64,000 nucleotides of DNA, taken from positions 188,845,844 to 188,909,843 of the forward strand of contig NC_080672.1 in the NCBI RefSeq assembly GCF_030247195.1, given 5' to 3'. The notes under the pieces were generated by a model. It had not been told where the DNA came from. It did not search any database and was given only the letters and a program-made list of their open reading frames with translations. The DNA is from Topomyia yanbarensis. Its lineage: Eukaryota > Arthropoda > Insecta > Diptera > Culicidae. Positions 45,526 to 57,668 of the stretch are shown one piece after another. The translations under genes and the position numbers were made by a program. The stretch's first letter is position 1; every line of letters begins with the position of its first letter.

Positions 45526-48164
45526 AAAGGCGAATGAAGAGTCTAATGAAAACCAAAAAACGCAGTTATTGGCGCCGGTTCGTCGACGGGTTAACGAGAG
45601 AAACAGCGATGAGCACTCTTTGGGGTACGGCTCGACGTATGCGTAACCGAAACAGTACCAACGAGAACGTGGAATATTCAATCCGTTGGATATTCGCTTT
45701 CGCCAAGAAGATCTGTCCGGACTCTGTCCCGGTACAGAAAACGTGCCGCGCCGCGTCTCCTTCCGATATCGCGAACGAAACACCTTTTTCGATTTTGGAG
45801 TTCTCACTTGCTCTCTTGTCATGCAACAATAACGCCCCAGGGTTAGACAGGATCAAATTCAACTTGCTGAAGAATCTGCCTGACACTGAAAAAATGCGCT
45901 TGTTGAATTTATTTAACAAGTTTCTTTAGGGTAACATTGTCCCTCATGAATGGAGGCAAGTGAAGGTCATCGCCATCCAAAAAACCAGGAAAACCAGCCT
46001 CCGACCACAACTCGTATCGACCGATTGCAATGCTGTCCTGTATTAGGAAGTTGTTCGAGAAAATGATCTTGTTTCGCCTCGACAATTGGGTTGAAGCAAA
46101 TGACTTACTGTCAGATACACAATTTGGCTTTCGCAAAGGCAAAGGGACGAACGATTGCCTTGCGTTGCTTTCTACAGAAATCCAAATGGCCTATGCTAAC
46201 AAAGAGCAGATGGCATCAGTCTTCTTGGATATTAAAGGGGCTTTTGACTCAGTTTCTGTCAACATTCTGTCAGAGAAGCTGCACCAGCATGGTCTTTCAC
46301 CAATTTTAAATAACTTTTTGCTAAACCTGTTGTCTGAAAAGCACATGCACTTTTCGCATGGCGATTTTATCAACATCGCGATTTAGCTACATGGGTCTTC
46401 CCCAGGGCTCATGTCTAAATCCCCTACTCTACAATTTTTACGTGAATGACATTGACGATTGTCTTGCCAATTCATGCACGCTAAGGCAACTTGCAGACGA
46501 CGGCGTGGTCTCTGTTACAGGGCACAAAGCTGCCGACTTGCAAGGACCATTACAAAATACTTTGGACAATTTGTCTGCTTGGGCTCTTCAGCTGGGTATC
46601 GAGTCCTCCACGGAGAAAACTGAGTTGGTTGTTTTTTCTAGGAAGCGTGAGCCGGCGCAACTCCAGCTTCTATTAATGGGTGCAACAATCAATCAGGTTT
46701 TCACATTTAAATAGCTCGGGGCCTGGTTCGACTCTAAAGGTACCTGGGGATGTCACATTAGGTATCTGAAACAGAAATGCCAACAAAGGATCAATTTTCT
46801 CCGGACAATAACTGGAACATGGTGGGGTGCCGACCCAGGAGACCTGATCAGGTTATACCAAACAACGATATTGTCCGTGATGGAGTGCGGGTGTTTCTGT
46901 TTCCGCTCCGCTGCGAACATACACTTTATCAAACTGGAGAGAATCCAGTATCGTTGCTTGCGCATTGCCTTGGGTTGCATGCACTCGACCCATACGATGA
47001 GTCTCGAAGTGCTGGCGGGCGTTCTTCCACTAAAAAATCGATTTTGGGAACTCTCATATCGATTGCTCATCCGATGCGACATTCTGAACCCGTTGGTGAT
47101 TGAAAACTTCGAGAGGATCGTCGAGCTAAATTCTCAAACCCGATTCATGTCCTTGTACTTCGACTACATGGCACAGTACAGCTGGTTTCCTAAATACTTC
47201 TGATTCTACTGTAATCTTCGACACATCCATGAAGGAAGAGATTCGTGGAATCCCGGACCATATGCGCCCGCAAGTGATCCCCAAAATATTTTATAATAAA
47301 TTCCGAGAAGTCGACTGTGACAAAATGTTCGACACTGACGGATCAAATCTTGATGGGTCCACTGGCTTCGGTATCTTCAACAATACTATCACCGCGTCAT
47401 TCCAGCTCAATGATCCCGCTTCAGTTTACGTCGCAGAGTTAGCTGCAATTCAGTACACCCTTGGGATCATCGACACTCTGCCCAAAGATCACTACTTCAT
47501 CATTTCTGACAGCCTCAGCTCTATCGAGGCTCTTCGTTCGATGAAGCCCAAAAAGCAATTCCCATATTTCCTGGGGAAGATACGGGAGTCCTTGTGTACG
47601 TTATCTGAAAAATCTTATCAGATTACCCTTGTTTGGGTCCCCTCTCATTGCTCTATCCCGGGCAATGAAAAGGCCGACTCATTAGCAAAGGTGGGCGCAT
47701 TAAATGGTGACATATACGAAAGACCAATCTGCTTCAACGATTTTTTTAGTATTTGTCGAGGACACTCAACAGCTGGCAAACCTCGTGGAGCAATTGTGAA
47801 CTTGGACGATGGCTACATTCCATTATCCCAAAGGTATCAACGAAGCCTTGGTTCAGGGGGATGGATGTGGGTCGGGATTTTATTCGTGTAATGTCCCGAC
47901 TTATGTCCAACCACTACACCTTAGATGCGCATTTGCGGCGTATTGGGCTTGCGGAGAATAGTCTGTGGCTTGTGACGAGGGCTATCACGACATCGAGCAC
48001 GTTGTCTGGGTATGCGCTGGGTATTTGGACGCCAGGTCTCAGATTCCCTTCGGGCCCGAGGTAGACCACCCAATGTCCCAGTCCGAGATATGCTGGCAAA
48101 TCGTGATTTCCCCTATATGTCCCTTATTTATACTTTCATAAAAACGATAAATATCCCAATTTAG
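45526..48164 (+). pseudogene. LINE B2 ORF2, RT, RNase H and C-terminal region
   Basis: RT pieces lie in several frames: SVLGTARRM-type linker (45534-45929), FGFRKGKGTNDC and FLDIKGAFDSVSV (46030-46386), GLPQGSCLNPLLYNFYVNDI and LADDGVV (46358-46714), FLRTITGTWWGADPGDLIRL (46770-46860). RNase H (47229-47760) has DTDGSNLDGS, AELAAIQY, SDSLSSIEAL and WVPSHCSIPGNEKADSLAK. The C-terminal tail to 48164 is frameshifted near 47760. In the first RNase H motif, tyrosine before TDGS is aspartate. Confidence 0.83.
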
Positions 48165-48977
48165 CCCCTCTCTTTTTATTTCTCGTTTTTAGAAGTTTCC
48201 TCCTGCCGTGTGGAACCGATCAGCTCCAGACTGCCACTATGTAACCGCCGTCGCCCTTACCACTACGGAAACTGAACCGAGAGCGACTCGAGGTCCGATG
48301 ACTTTTGAAGGATTCCCAGCGGGTCCGAAGAATACCATCCGCCAATCCGACCTACTAGACTGAGGCGGTAATTGGTTTCGCTGATCTCTCGTTTGTCCGA
48401 AAGTTGCAAGTTTTGCTCTTCTCTCCCGGTCACCATCTACGCCTTCTCTCCCCTGTCCTTGATACAACTGCTTCTACACCGATTTTGGAAATAATCCCCC
48501 TCTGAATATCTTGACCAAGCATAAGTCTCCGATAAAAAATCAAATTTGTATTCCGTATTCCAAGTTTTAAGATATTTGTAATTTTACCTCTTTGTTAAAA
48601 CTATTGTCCCCCATCTTGTAAATAGAATTGTATCCCTAGTTTTAAAATCTGTGAAATTTCTCATAAATATTTGTTCCCCCTTTTGTGTACCAAACTATAT
48701 TGTTAGTTTTAAGATATAAGTAAAATATTTCGTAAAAAGCTGTTACTATTGAATTCCTTGTTTTAAAATTTTTCATTAAAAAATTTTATGCCCCCTCTCT
48801 TGTATATAGAATCTTATTCCTAGTCTTAAGATAGCTGTAAAATTTTTCTCTTTTATAAAAAAATATTTCAATATTGTAACCTCCTAGTTTTAAAATATTC
48901 AAAATGTAAAAACAAAAGAATTTGGCACAGCCAAGCTAACGCATTTGTGCCTATCAAATAAACGAAATGAATAAAAA
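48165..48977 (+). other. LINE B2 3' UTR with tandem units and stem-loop
   Basis: Units of about 70-80 bp with the words CCTAGTTTTAAGATA and CCCCCTCTTGTATATAGAAT repeat about five times at 48550-48900. The 3' end has stem GGCACA/TGTGCC (48924-48929, 48946-48951), loop word AAGCTAACGC (48933-48942), box TCAAATAAACGAA (48954-48966) and A-run. Confidence 0.8.
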
Positions 48978-48991
48978 AAATACAATGTTAT

Positions 48992-49331
48992 AGTTGAAGT
49001 TGATAAGGACACTTAAAGCGGCCTGATGTCAGCCCGTACGGTGAACATTGGTTGGGATAGGTGTTCTGTTTTGGAGGCCTTTAACGTTCTGCGCTGCTTC
49101 AACTGTGGATTTGGTCATAAGAGTACGGGATGCGTTAATAAAGAAACATGCTCTAGATGTAATGGAGCACATAGAACATCTGAATGCTCGTAAACTGATT
49201 TTAAATGTGTAAATTGTATAAAAAAGAATAGTGAACGCAAAATGAATTTGGACGTAAACCATGCGGCATTTAGTAAGCAGTGTTCAGTATATCGGAGACT
49301 GCTAGAATCAAAAAAAGCAACGTTTTGTTGA
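48992..49331 (+). pseudogene. LINE A2 ORF1, C-terminal part
   Basis: It resumes after LINE B2 with VGVDKDT-like RRM end, then CFNC..GHKSTGC with a small in-frame deletion, and CSRCNGAHRTSEC. Stops at 49015-49017, 49192-49194 and 49329-49331 break it. The FC-stop-VN lesion at 49329 is shared with the duplicated copy at 57362. Confidence 0.75.
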
Positions 49332-49339
49332 GTGAATAG

Positions 49340-50724
49340 CAACTAACAAACGGGAGGCTGTCTGAAATATTATGTTTAAATATAGCTGAGTTGTCTAAAA
49401 AATTTTGTTGCAATGCGACATCTTGTAGAAAACAAACGTCCGTTGTTAGTTTTTCTATCAGAAACACATATTGTTGATGCTGATGCATTTGATCAGTATA
49501 GCATTCCGGGTTATAAAGTGGCTTTTTGCCTATCTCATTCCAGACATACCGGTGGAATTGCTATTTACGCCAAAGAATCGATTAAATTCTACGTTCGGTT
49601 AAACGAAGCAGTTGATAATAATTGGTTCTTGGGTATATCAGTTGAAAGAGGCATGTAGATGGGAGTAGTATACTCCTAGTTCTAGCGATCGACGATTTTT
49701 AGAAATTTTAGAAAACTGGTGGGAGAATTTCGTTGATTTAAGCAAACTTAATGTAATTTCGGGCGATTTCAATATTGATTGACTCAAAGATCAAAATTCG
49801 AATCAGTTGAAGCAGTTGGCTGAGTTTTTCAATTTCAAGCAAACGGTTAGTGAGTTTACAAGAATTTCCAGACACAGTAGAACATTGATAGATCACGTGT
49901 ATTCCAATTTTGATGGGGTTTATTCGTATGTAGAGGCCGATTGTAAAATTTCAGATCATGAGACAATTTCAATTTTTCTGGAGAATGAACCGTGAGGAGG
50001 ATAAAGTTAAAATTAAGTGCTGGAAACGATATTCGAAACAAGCCATGTCTCAACTGGTTTCGAGAAGCCTGGATTTTACGGAATTGAATGGAAATTTGGA
50101 TAACAAGGCAGCTGTTCTATCTAATGTGTTAAAAGAGTGTACAAATAGTTTAGTTTCTCAAAAGTATGTTAATTTAAATCACTCGAACAGCTGGTATTCT
50201 TTAGATCTTTTGCACCTGAAACGTAAAAGGGATAAAAAGTACAAGAAATTTTGCAGAACTAATAGTGAACGTCTTTGGAATGGGTACACACGCGCGCGAA
50301 ATATTTATTCACGAGCTTTGAAAAAGACCAAATGTGAGCACATTCCAAGGAATATCGATCAACATCAAAACAACAGCAAAGAGTTATGGAAAATCCTAAA
50401 GAATTTAATTAAACCTAAACCTACTTCCTTGCACTCCATAACTTTTAACGGGGTAGAAGAACAATCTGAGCAAATAATAGCTGAAAAATTGAACAGTTAT
50501 TTCGTTAACAGTGTGCAACTGATCAATCAAAGTATTGAGCTGGTCAGTGAAGCTGTGGAAATAACACAGCCGATTAATAGTAACTGTAGATTTGATGGAT
50601 TTCACCCAATCACTTTTGAACAATTGAAAGATATTTGTTTTTCTTTGGGAAAATCGGCTGGTATCGATAATGTCAACGCAAAAGTGACACAGGATTGCTT
50701 TCATGTCATCGGACACGATCTGCT
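49340..50724 (+). pseudogene. LINE A2 ORF2, endonuclease and RT start
   Basis: LFLSETHIVDADAFDQYSIPGYK, GGIAIYAKES, a stop at 49656-49658 (GM*), a short deletion near 49663, GDFNID then a stop at 49781-49783, and DHETISIFLE near 49960. After a small deletion at 49993 the linker and RT start (SLGKSAGIDNVNAKV) run to 50724, where LINE C interrupts. Confidence 0.8.
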
Positions 50725-51086
50725 CCAAAGCCCTGGTAAAGGAGGATGGTTGTGATGATCTGGGTCGAGGTCACCACGTAAAGCAAGGTAGGTCATAACC
50801 CCAATTCCAAGGCGTGAAGCGACCCGTGCCGAGGGATGAGTGATCGAGGGGGTGAAAAAGATGCTCGATCGTTAACGGAGCCTGTGGGGTACCTGGGCAA
50901 CCCCCACAGTAAGCGTCCCTTACCACGCTAATGCGGAGCTCTGGCGTGGCGGACATTTATTCTCGCGCTACTCGTGGGATTTGATATGGAGAGCAAAAAT
51001 AAAAACAACAAACAATCGGAGGTGCCAAACCCCTTTGCTAGAGGTGGTTTGGAGAGGTCTCCCCCCGTGGGGAGAGTAGTGGAGCG

Positions 51087-52463
51087 ATGAGTGCTGCATC
51101 TGAAAGCACCAGTGACCCCCCAGCAGCGGTAGGAAATAGCCCTACCAACGCACCGGACGGGCCACTATCTGCGATGTGCAAAGTGGTGGAGCAGCTCGAT
51201 TCAATAATCGAGTACACTAGCGCAAAGCAAAATATAAGCAAGGAGTAAAAACAGAGTCTCCTGGAACTCCGAAAAACTGTTCGTGTCGCAAGACAGAAAC
51301 AGCAGGCTTATGCCAAGAGGGTGGAATGTCGGGAGAAGTCCGACAGAGAAACCCAGACAGTGGCCTCCAAGAGGGAGGGAAAAGAGAAGGTCGATACGGG
51401 CACTCAGACAGTGGCCTTCACCTTCTATGGAGCAGCCACGTCGCTCGAAGCGGCGGCCGAGTTCCCCTCGAAGGGAAAAGGCAAGGGCAAGGGCAATCGC
51501 AAGACGGCGTCGAACGCGAAGCGCCCTAGGAAGTCGCCAGGCGAGGGTGCAAAAAGCGACACCACACGGCGTGCAACCGTTAAGGTCAAATGCCGTCTGG
51601 GCGAGGTAAGCGAGGGCGAGAGTGACCTCGCTGAGCAGAGCGTTGGTACCAGCAACCCGGCGCGACCGGGGCAGGGGGGCCCAAACCCCTGGACACTGGT
51701 CACCAAGAAGAAGCCGGCACCGACACCGGAGGTACCGCGGCCCGCGAAGAAGGCCAGGGACAGAGACGAGGCCTTGTGGTTGAAAACCGACAAGGACAAA
51801 TACGCCGATGTCCTAAAGTCGATGAAGGCGGCCGAAAGCCTTTCGGCCCTTGGGCAAGATGTGCGTAGCGTGAGACGCACCAACACGGGAGAAATGCTTC
51901 TGGTGCTGAAGCGAGGCGCACAATCTAGTGCGGTATACAAGGCCTTGGCCCAAGAGGTCCTTGGTGAGGGCGCCCAAGTCCGGTCGCTAGGGGCGGAAAT
52001 GACTCTCCAGTGCAAGCATCTGGACGAGTTCACGACCGCAGAAGACGTCGTCGCAGCCGTTAAGGAACATTGCGACGTCACAATCGAGCGGGCCTCTGTG
52101 CGATTGAGAGATGGACCCTCTGGCACCCAAGTAGCCTACCTCAGGCTACTGAAGGCGGATGCCAAAAAGGTAACCGAGAAAGGGAAGCTGAAGATCGGAT
52201 GGTCGGTATGCCCTATTAGCATACCCCAGCCGCCTTCAGTGGATAGATGCTATCGGTGCCTTAAGTCCGGCCACAAAGCCTACGAGTGCAAGGGCATAGA
52301 TAGGAGCAAACTATGTCGTCGCTGCGGCGAGGAGGGACATAAAGAGCGGGGTTGCACTAAGGCACACAAGTGCCTTATCTGCACCGCTAAGAAGCAAGCC
52401 CATAAACATGCTATGGGCGGACCTTCGTGTCCCTTCGGTGAGTTAAATAAGAAGAAGCCGTGA
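51087..52463 (+). pseudogene. LINE C ORF1 (Gag-like, CCHC knuckles)
   Basis: Likely start ATG at 51087, with an in-frame TAA at 51246-51248; the open part with ATG is 51321-52463 (380 residues). The N-terminus is lysine- and serine-rich with GKGKGKGN; the middle (about residues 150-270 of the open part) is an RRM-like domain with SLSALGQDVRSVRRT; the C-terminus has CYRCLKSGHKAYEC, CRRCGEEGHKERGC and CLICTAKK. This order is typical of R1-clade ORF1. Confidence 0.85.
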
Positions 52464-52817
52464 ACGTCACACAGCTAAATCTTAACCATTGTGCAGCAGC
52501 CCAACAGCTGCTGTGACAGTCGGTCTCGGAGTCGAGGACAGATGTCGCCCTCTTATCAGACCCGTACCGCATCCCTGCCGGCAACGGCAATTGGGTGTCG
52601 GACGGGTCTGGAATGGTGGCAATCTGTACAACGGGACGGTTCCCGGTTCAAGAGGTAATACACCCCTCCGCCGAGGGTGTGGCGATTGCCAAGATCAATG
52701 GTGTGTTCTATTGCAGCTGCTACGCCCCACCAAGGTGGCCAATAGAACAGTTCAACCAGATGATCGACAGGCGGCCGGAAACCGGTAGTCATAGCGGGAG
52801 ACTTTAACGCTTGGGCA
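52464..52817 (+). pseudogene. LINE C ORF2, endonuclease N-terminal half
   Basis: The frame opens NVTQLNLNHCAAAQQLL and stops at 52514-52516. Then DVALLSDPYRIPAGNGNWV and SGMVAICTTGRFPV follow in frame, up to a frameshift near 52780 that leads into the next frame (VIAGDFNAWA near 52795). Typical APE-like start of R1-clade ORF2, now broken. Confidence 0.78.
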
Positions 52818-54809
52818 GTGGAGTGGGGCAGCCGCTGTACAAATAGCAGGGGTCAAGCGCTAATGGAGGCGCTTGCGAAACTCGATACTGTGCTAGGTAA
52901 TAATGGCCCCGCTAGTACATTCCGTAGAAACGGAGTGGAGGCGTGGATTGACCTAGCATTTGCCAGCCCGAGTCTGGCTCCAGGCATGGAATGGAGGGTA
53001 GACGAAGGCTACACCCATAGCGATCATTTAGCAATCCGCTATAAGATCAACTATGGTGTGCAGCATCCGAGGGCGGGAGATCCCTGTCAGGTACGCGGGT
53101 GGAAGCCCAATCACTTCGACAGCGAAGCTTTCACCGCGGCCCTGGGACTGGAGGCCAACACCGACAGTCTAAGCGGGGATGCGCTGGTAGCTGTTCTATC
53201 ACGCGTGTGCGACGCCACTATGCCGAGAAAAACACTGCCAAGAAACGGTAGATGCCCGGTATACTGGTGGAGTGCCGAGATTGCAACTCTACGGTCAGCC
53301 TGCCTCAGAGCTAGACGTAGGATGCAAAGAGCTCGCACCGAGGATGCAAGAGAGAACCGCCGTGAAGTGTTTCGAGCTGCGAAATTGGCCCTTAACAAGG
53401 CTATTAAGAGCAGCAAGAGAGCGTGTTTCGACAACCTGTGTGAGAGTGCCAACGCGAATCCGTGGGGTGACGCCTACCGGATTGTGATGGCCAAGACCAA
53501 AGGGGGCTCCTCACCCCCAGAACGGTCTCCGGACCGGTTGGCAACGATTATCGAAGTACTCTTCCCGTCTCGAGCTACAAGCCCCTGGCTACCTGCACTA
53601 CGAGACAGTGCGGGCACGGCCGAAATGGTGGCTCCAGTGACGAATGAAGAACTACTCGCAGTGGCTAAATCTCTAACAATGAACAAAGCTCCAGGGCCGG
53701 ATGGAGTTCCAAACAACGCTCTCAAGGCAGCGATCATAGCGAACCCGAACATGTTCAGGCTAGCTATGCAGAGATGCCTTGACGAGTGCCGTTTCCCCGA
53801 TAGATGGAAAAGGCAGAAATTGGTGCTGTTGCCGAAGCCCGGGAAGCCGCCAGGCGACCCTTCGGCGTACAGACCAATCTGTCTGATCGACACGACTGGC
53901 AAACTGCTTGAGAGGATCATCCTCAACAGGCTAACCCCGTACGCGGAAGGTACGGACGGTCTGTCAAGCAACCAGTTTGGCTTTCGGAAGGGTAAGTCCA
54001 CAGTGGACGCTCTCAACTCAGTAATAAATACTGCCGAGATAGCGATCCAACGAAAAAGGCGAGGTATTCGATACTGTGCGTTAGTGACACTCGACGTGAA
54101 GAAGGCATTCAACAGCGCAAGCTGGGATGCCATCGCGCTCTCGTTACACCGGCTTAGCCTACCGGTGGGTCTGTACCGGATCTTGGAAAGTTACTTCCAG
54201 AACCGCGTACTGCTATACGAGACCGATGCCGGTCAGAAAAGGGTTCCGATTACCGCCGGAGTCCCGCAGGGCTCGATCCTAGGCCCGGTGCTATGGAACC
54301 TCATGAATGACGGGGATCTGAGACGGAAGTTCCCTCCTGGAGTCAAGATCGTCGGCTTTACTGACGACGTAACCCTGGAGGTCTACGGGGAGTCAATTCC
54401 TGAGGTAGAACTAACCGCAGAACACGCGATTAGCACGGTGCAGGAATGGATGAGCGCGAGAGCCCTGGAGCTCGCTCATCATAAGACGGAGGTAGTTATC
54501 ATCAACAACCGCAAGTCGGCACAACATGCAGTTATGCATGTGGGAAAAGTCGCGATCACTTCACAGCGAAGTCTGAAGTCTCTCGGAGTCATTATAGATG
54601 ACAAGCTGACCTTCGGCAGCCATGTCGACTATACATGCAAGAGAGCGTCGACTGCTGTTGCGGCTCTATCGAGAATGATGTCCAACAGCTCAAAGGTGTG
54701 CGCCAGTAGACGTAGGTTACTGACGGGCGTTGCCGTATCTATCCTCAGATACGGCGGCCAGTCATGGTCAAGAGCACTGAGGGTAGCCAGTTACCTACAG
54801 AAACTGTAG
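52818..54809 (+). pseudogene. LINE C ORF2, endonuclease end and RT
   Basis: A 663-residue open frame holds the endonuclease end (WGSRCTNSRGQ, AWIDLAFAS, YTHSDHLAI) and RT: KAPGPDGVPNNALKA, VLLPKPGKPPGDPSAYRPIC, NQFGFRKGKSTVDAL, LVTLDVKKAFNSASWDAI, GVPQGSILGPVLWN and VGFTDDVTLEVYG. The RT box reads FTDD rather than the usual (Y/F)ADD. A frameshift near 54808 ends the frame. Confidence 0.88.
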
Positions 54810-55405
54810 AGCACCTACCGCGTGATGTGCCTGCCTACCGCACGGTATCACACGATGCATCCTGCGTGATAGCGAGCATGATGCCAGTCGGGCTGGTCAT
54901 TCGGGAACATGAGGAGTGCTTTGAGCTACGTGGAAATAGGGGAGCCCGCGAGCGCACCAGGGTGACCTCGGTCGCCAGATGGCAGCGTGAGTGGGACAAC
55001 TCCTCGAAAGGTAGGTGGACCCACCGGCTGATACCTAGCATATCGAGCTGGGTGGGAAGACCCCATGGGGAAGTTCACTTCCACCTGACACAATTCCTGT
55101 CAGGCCATGGCTGTTTCCGACAATACCTCCACAGGTTCGGGCACGCGGAGGTCCCAGTCTGCCCGGACTGCCCAGGTGTAGATGAAACTACCGAACACAT
55201 ACTGTTCGTATGTCATCGGTTCGACGTCGAAAGAAGAGCAATGCTTGACGTCTGTGGCTGGGACACAACCCCTGATACCCTTACTCAGCGGATGTGTCAA
55301 TCGGTGGAGAAGTGGAACGCAGTCTCGGCTGCTACCATCCAGATTGCCAGTAGGCTACAGGTAATCTGGCGAACCGAGCAACAGACGACGGACACGGCTA
55401 ACTAG
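54810..55405 (+). pseudogene. LINE C ORF2, C-terminal region
   Basis: After the frameshift, AYRTVSHDASCVIASMMPVGLVI, RWTHRLIPSISSWVGRPHGEVHFHLTQFLSGHG and the cysteine cluster CPDCPGVDETTEHILFVC. These are classic C-terminal features of R1-clade ORF2, probably a nucleic-acid-binding zinc site. The stop is at 55403-55405. Confidence 0.85.
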
Positions 55406-55639
55406 TGATTGATTAGCTGGAGCGAAAAAAGCCAAGCGCAAAAAAAGGGAGTGAATGGTCTGTTCATGCCGAGGCAGGTTTGGCGCAGCGACTGGCAACC
55501 GCGTAAGGGGTAAACCCAGCCACCCCGAAGCAAGACAGAAGAGTGAGTGTATAGGCGTATAAGTGGACTGCCTCATGCCAAGACGGGAGGGTCGTAGCGT
55601 AGTATGTTGGGACTTAGCTATCTATGCCTCATGGCGTGC

Positions 55640-56110
55640 AGAGGAGTGAAAGGGTGAGCATCCAAGTCAGTCTCACACGGCATGTTAAGGGTGAGCATAA
55701 AAGTCAGCCTCACATGGTATGGTAGAGGCTAGCACAAAAGTCAGCCTAGCAAGGAATGAAAAGGGTGAGCACACAAGTCAGCCTCGCATGGTATGTCAGA
55801 AGTGGGGCCTAAGAAAAATGTCCCACATGGGATGCCAGCGCGAGTGACAAAGGTACAATAGAGTGGCACGATTGAGAGTGAATCAGGTGATAGGGTGAGC
55901 ACCCAAGTCAGCCTCACACGGTATGGGTGGGGCGAGCACAAAAGTAAGCCTAGCAAGGAATGAGTAAGGTGAGCACACAAGTCAGCCTCGCAAGGAACGA
56001 AAAAGGTGAGCACAAAAGTCAGCCTCATGTGGGAGTGTTTGAGAGTGAATCAAAGTGCGATTGAGAGAGCACCCAAGTAAGCCTCATACAGGACGTATGA
56101 ATGCGTGAGT
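55640..56110 (+). repeat. LINE C 3' UTR minisatellite
   Basis: About nine diverged units of roughly 37 bp share the words GGTGAGCACAAAAGTCAGCC and CTCACATGGTATG or TAGCAAGGAATGA, for example at 55651, 55689, 55727, 55764, 55893 and 55960. The region 55800-55890 is a more diverged interval. Confidence 0.8.
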
Positions 56111-56346
56111 GAGAGTGAATGAGTACATTTAGTACAGCCATCCCCCCAGAAGTAATACCGAGAGGTAGTTCCTGGGAGGAATGATGGCGGAGGCCAATGG
56201 AGTTTAGTCGGTATCAATGGCTGGTCACCATTCGAGCCCGACACGCCCCCAGTGCACCCCGTGTGGTAGATTGGACCCTACCAATAGCACGTGTACTGGG
56301 CTAGGACGTAAAGGTCTTCTCCATTGTAAAAAAAACACGATCTGCT

Positions 56347-57242
56347 GGACCTTGTAAATGAATCGCTACAAACTGGGCACGTGCCGACAGTTTGGAAGGA
56401 ATCACTTGTGATTCCTATTCCCAAAGTTAAATACGACGGATAAAACCGAAGAGTACCGCCCCATTAACATGTTGCACACATTAGAGAAAATTTTAGAACT
56501 TGTTGTTAAGAGCCAGCTGATGAGTTATTTAAATAATAATAATTTGCTAATTCCGAAGCAATTGGGATACCGAGAGGGACACTCTTGTGAAACCGCTTTA
56601 AATCTAGTGTTAGCAAAATGGAAAGAGAAAATCGAGGTTAAAGAGACTATTTTTGCTGTATTTTTGGATCTGAAACGCGCTTTTGAGACAATTTCGAGAC
56701 CTTTACTTTTGGAAACTTTAGAGCGATTTGATATCGGAGGGATAGCACATAAGTGGTTTGAAAACTATTTATGTGATAGAACTCAGAAAACTAGTTTCAA
56801 CGATTTTGTATCTAGTCCTCTCGGCAACCCTCTTGGAGTTGCGCAAGGTAGTGTCTTAGGTCCTATTTTATTTATTATGTATATAAATGACATGAGGCGA
56901 GTTTTACGATTTTGTGACTTAAATTTGTTTGCTGACGACACTGTTCTGTTCATTGCAGCTAAGGATATAAATGAAGCCGTGGCGCATTTGAACGAAGATT
57001 TGCATTCCCTTGCTCGTTGGTTAAAATTTAAACAATTAAAGTTAAATGTTGCTAAAACTAAATATATGATTATTTCTTCGGCTAACACTAGGCCTGACGT
57101 TAACGTTGAAATAAATGGTGAGACTATTGATCGCGTTAGTGAATTAAAATATCTTGGAATAATCATTGATGACAAGTTAACCTTTAAGTCTCACATCGAC
57201 AATGTCATCAAAAAGATTGCTAAAAAGTATGGTATATTGTGT
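56347..57242 (+). pseudogene. LINE A2 RT core after LINE C
   Basis: RT continues: WKESLVIPIPKV, MLHTLEKILELVVK, a long open piece (56469-57263) with GHSCETALNL, VFLDLKRAFETISR, VAQGSVLGPILFIMYINDM and LFADDTVLF. At 57238-57242 (TGTGT) the sequence jumps to the end of ORF1. The last four residues of the open frame belong to ORF1 sequence read in another frame. Confidence 0.85.
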
Positions 57243-57668
57243 AAATTGTATAAAAAAGAATAGTGAACGCAAAATGAATTTGGACGTAAACCATGCGGCA
57301 TTTAGTAAGCTTAGTAAGTTCAGTATATCGGAGACTGCTAGAATCGAAAAAAGCAACGTTTTGTTGAGTGAATAGCAACTAACAAACGGGAGGCTGTCTG
57401 AAATATTATGTTTAAATATAGCTGAGCTGTCTAAAAAATTTTGTTGCAATGAGACATCTTGTAGAAAACAAACGTCCGTTGTTAGTTTTTCTATCAGAAA
57501 CACATATTGTTGATGCTGATGCATTTGATCAGTATAGCATTCCGGGTTATAACGTTGCTTTTTGCCTATCTCATTCCAGACATACCGGTGGAATTGCTAT
57601 TTACGCCAAAGAATCGATTAAATTCTACGTTCGGTTAAACGAAGCAGTTAATAATTGGTTCTTGGGTA
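57243..57668 (+). pseudogene. Duplicated LINE A piece: ORF1 end and ORF2 start
   Basis: Starts inside the last zinc-knuckle part of ORF1 (equivalent to 49211), has a small TAAGCTTAG duplication at 57305, the same stop as 49329, and the endonuclease start (SETHIVDADAF, GGIAIYAKES). It is cut at 57668 by a TA-flanked DNA element. Confidence 0.82.

Larger units (their letters stand above)
42921..48977 (+). mobile_element. LINE B2, full-length I-like LINE
   Basis: 6057 bp from CATAACTCTCCGAGC to the poly(A), flanked by AAATACAATGTTAT at 42907-42920 and 48978-48991. It carries a 5' UTR (to 43207), ORF1, ORF2 and a 3' UTR with tandem units and the terminal stem-loop. It is multiply broken, but the two frames can be followed. 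LINE B1 at 17410-20357 is the same family. Confidence 0.93.
50725..56334 (+). mobile_element. LINE C, R1-clade LINE
   Basis: 5610 bp flanked by ACACGATCTGCT (50713-50724 and 56335-56346), with an A-run at the 3' end. It has a 5' UTR of about 360 bp, ORF1 with CCHC knuckles, ORF2 with endonuclease, RT and C-terminal zinc cluster, and a 3' UTR with a minisatellite. Much more GC-rich than its surroundings. It sits in a LINE, not in 28S rDNA, so it is either a non-rDNA R1-clade family or a stray copy. Confidence 0.9.

Noticed and set aside
55741..56028. Minus-strand frame in the LINE C 3' UTR with repeated CEADLCAH words
   Set aside because: It is the antisense translation of the 37-bp minisatellite.
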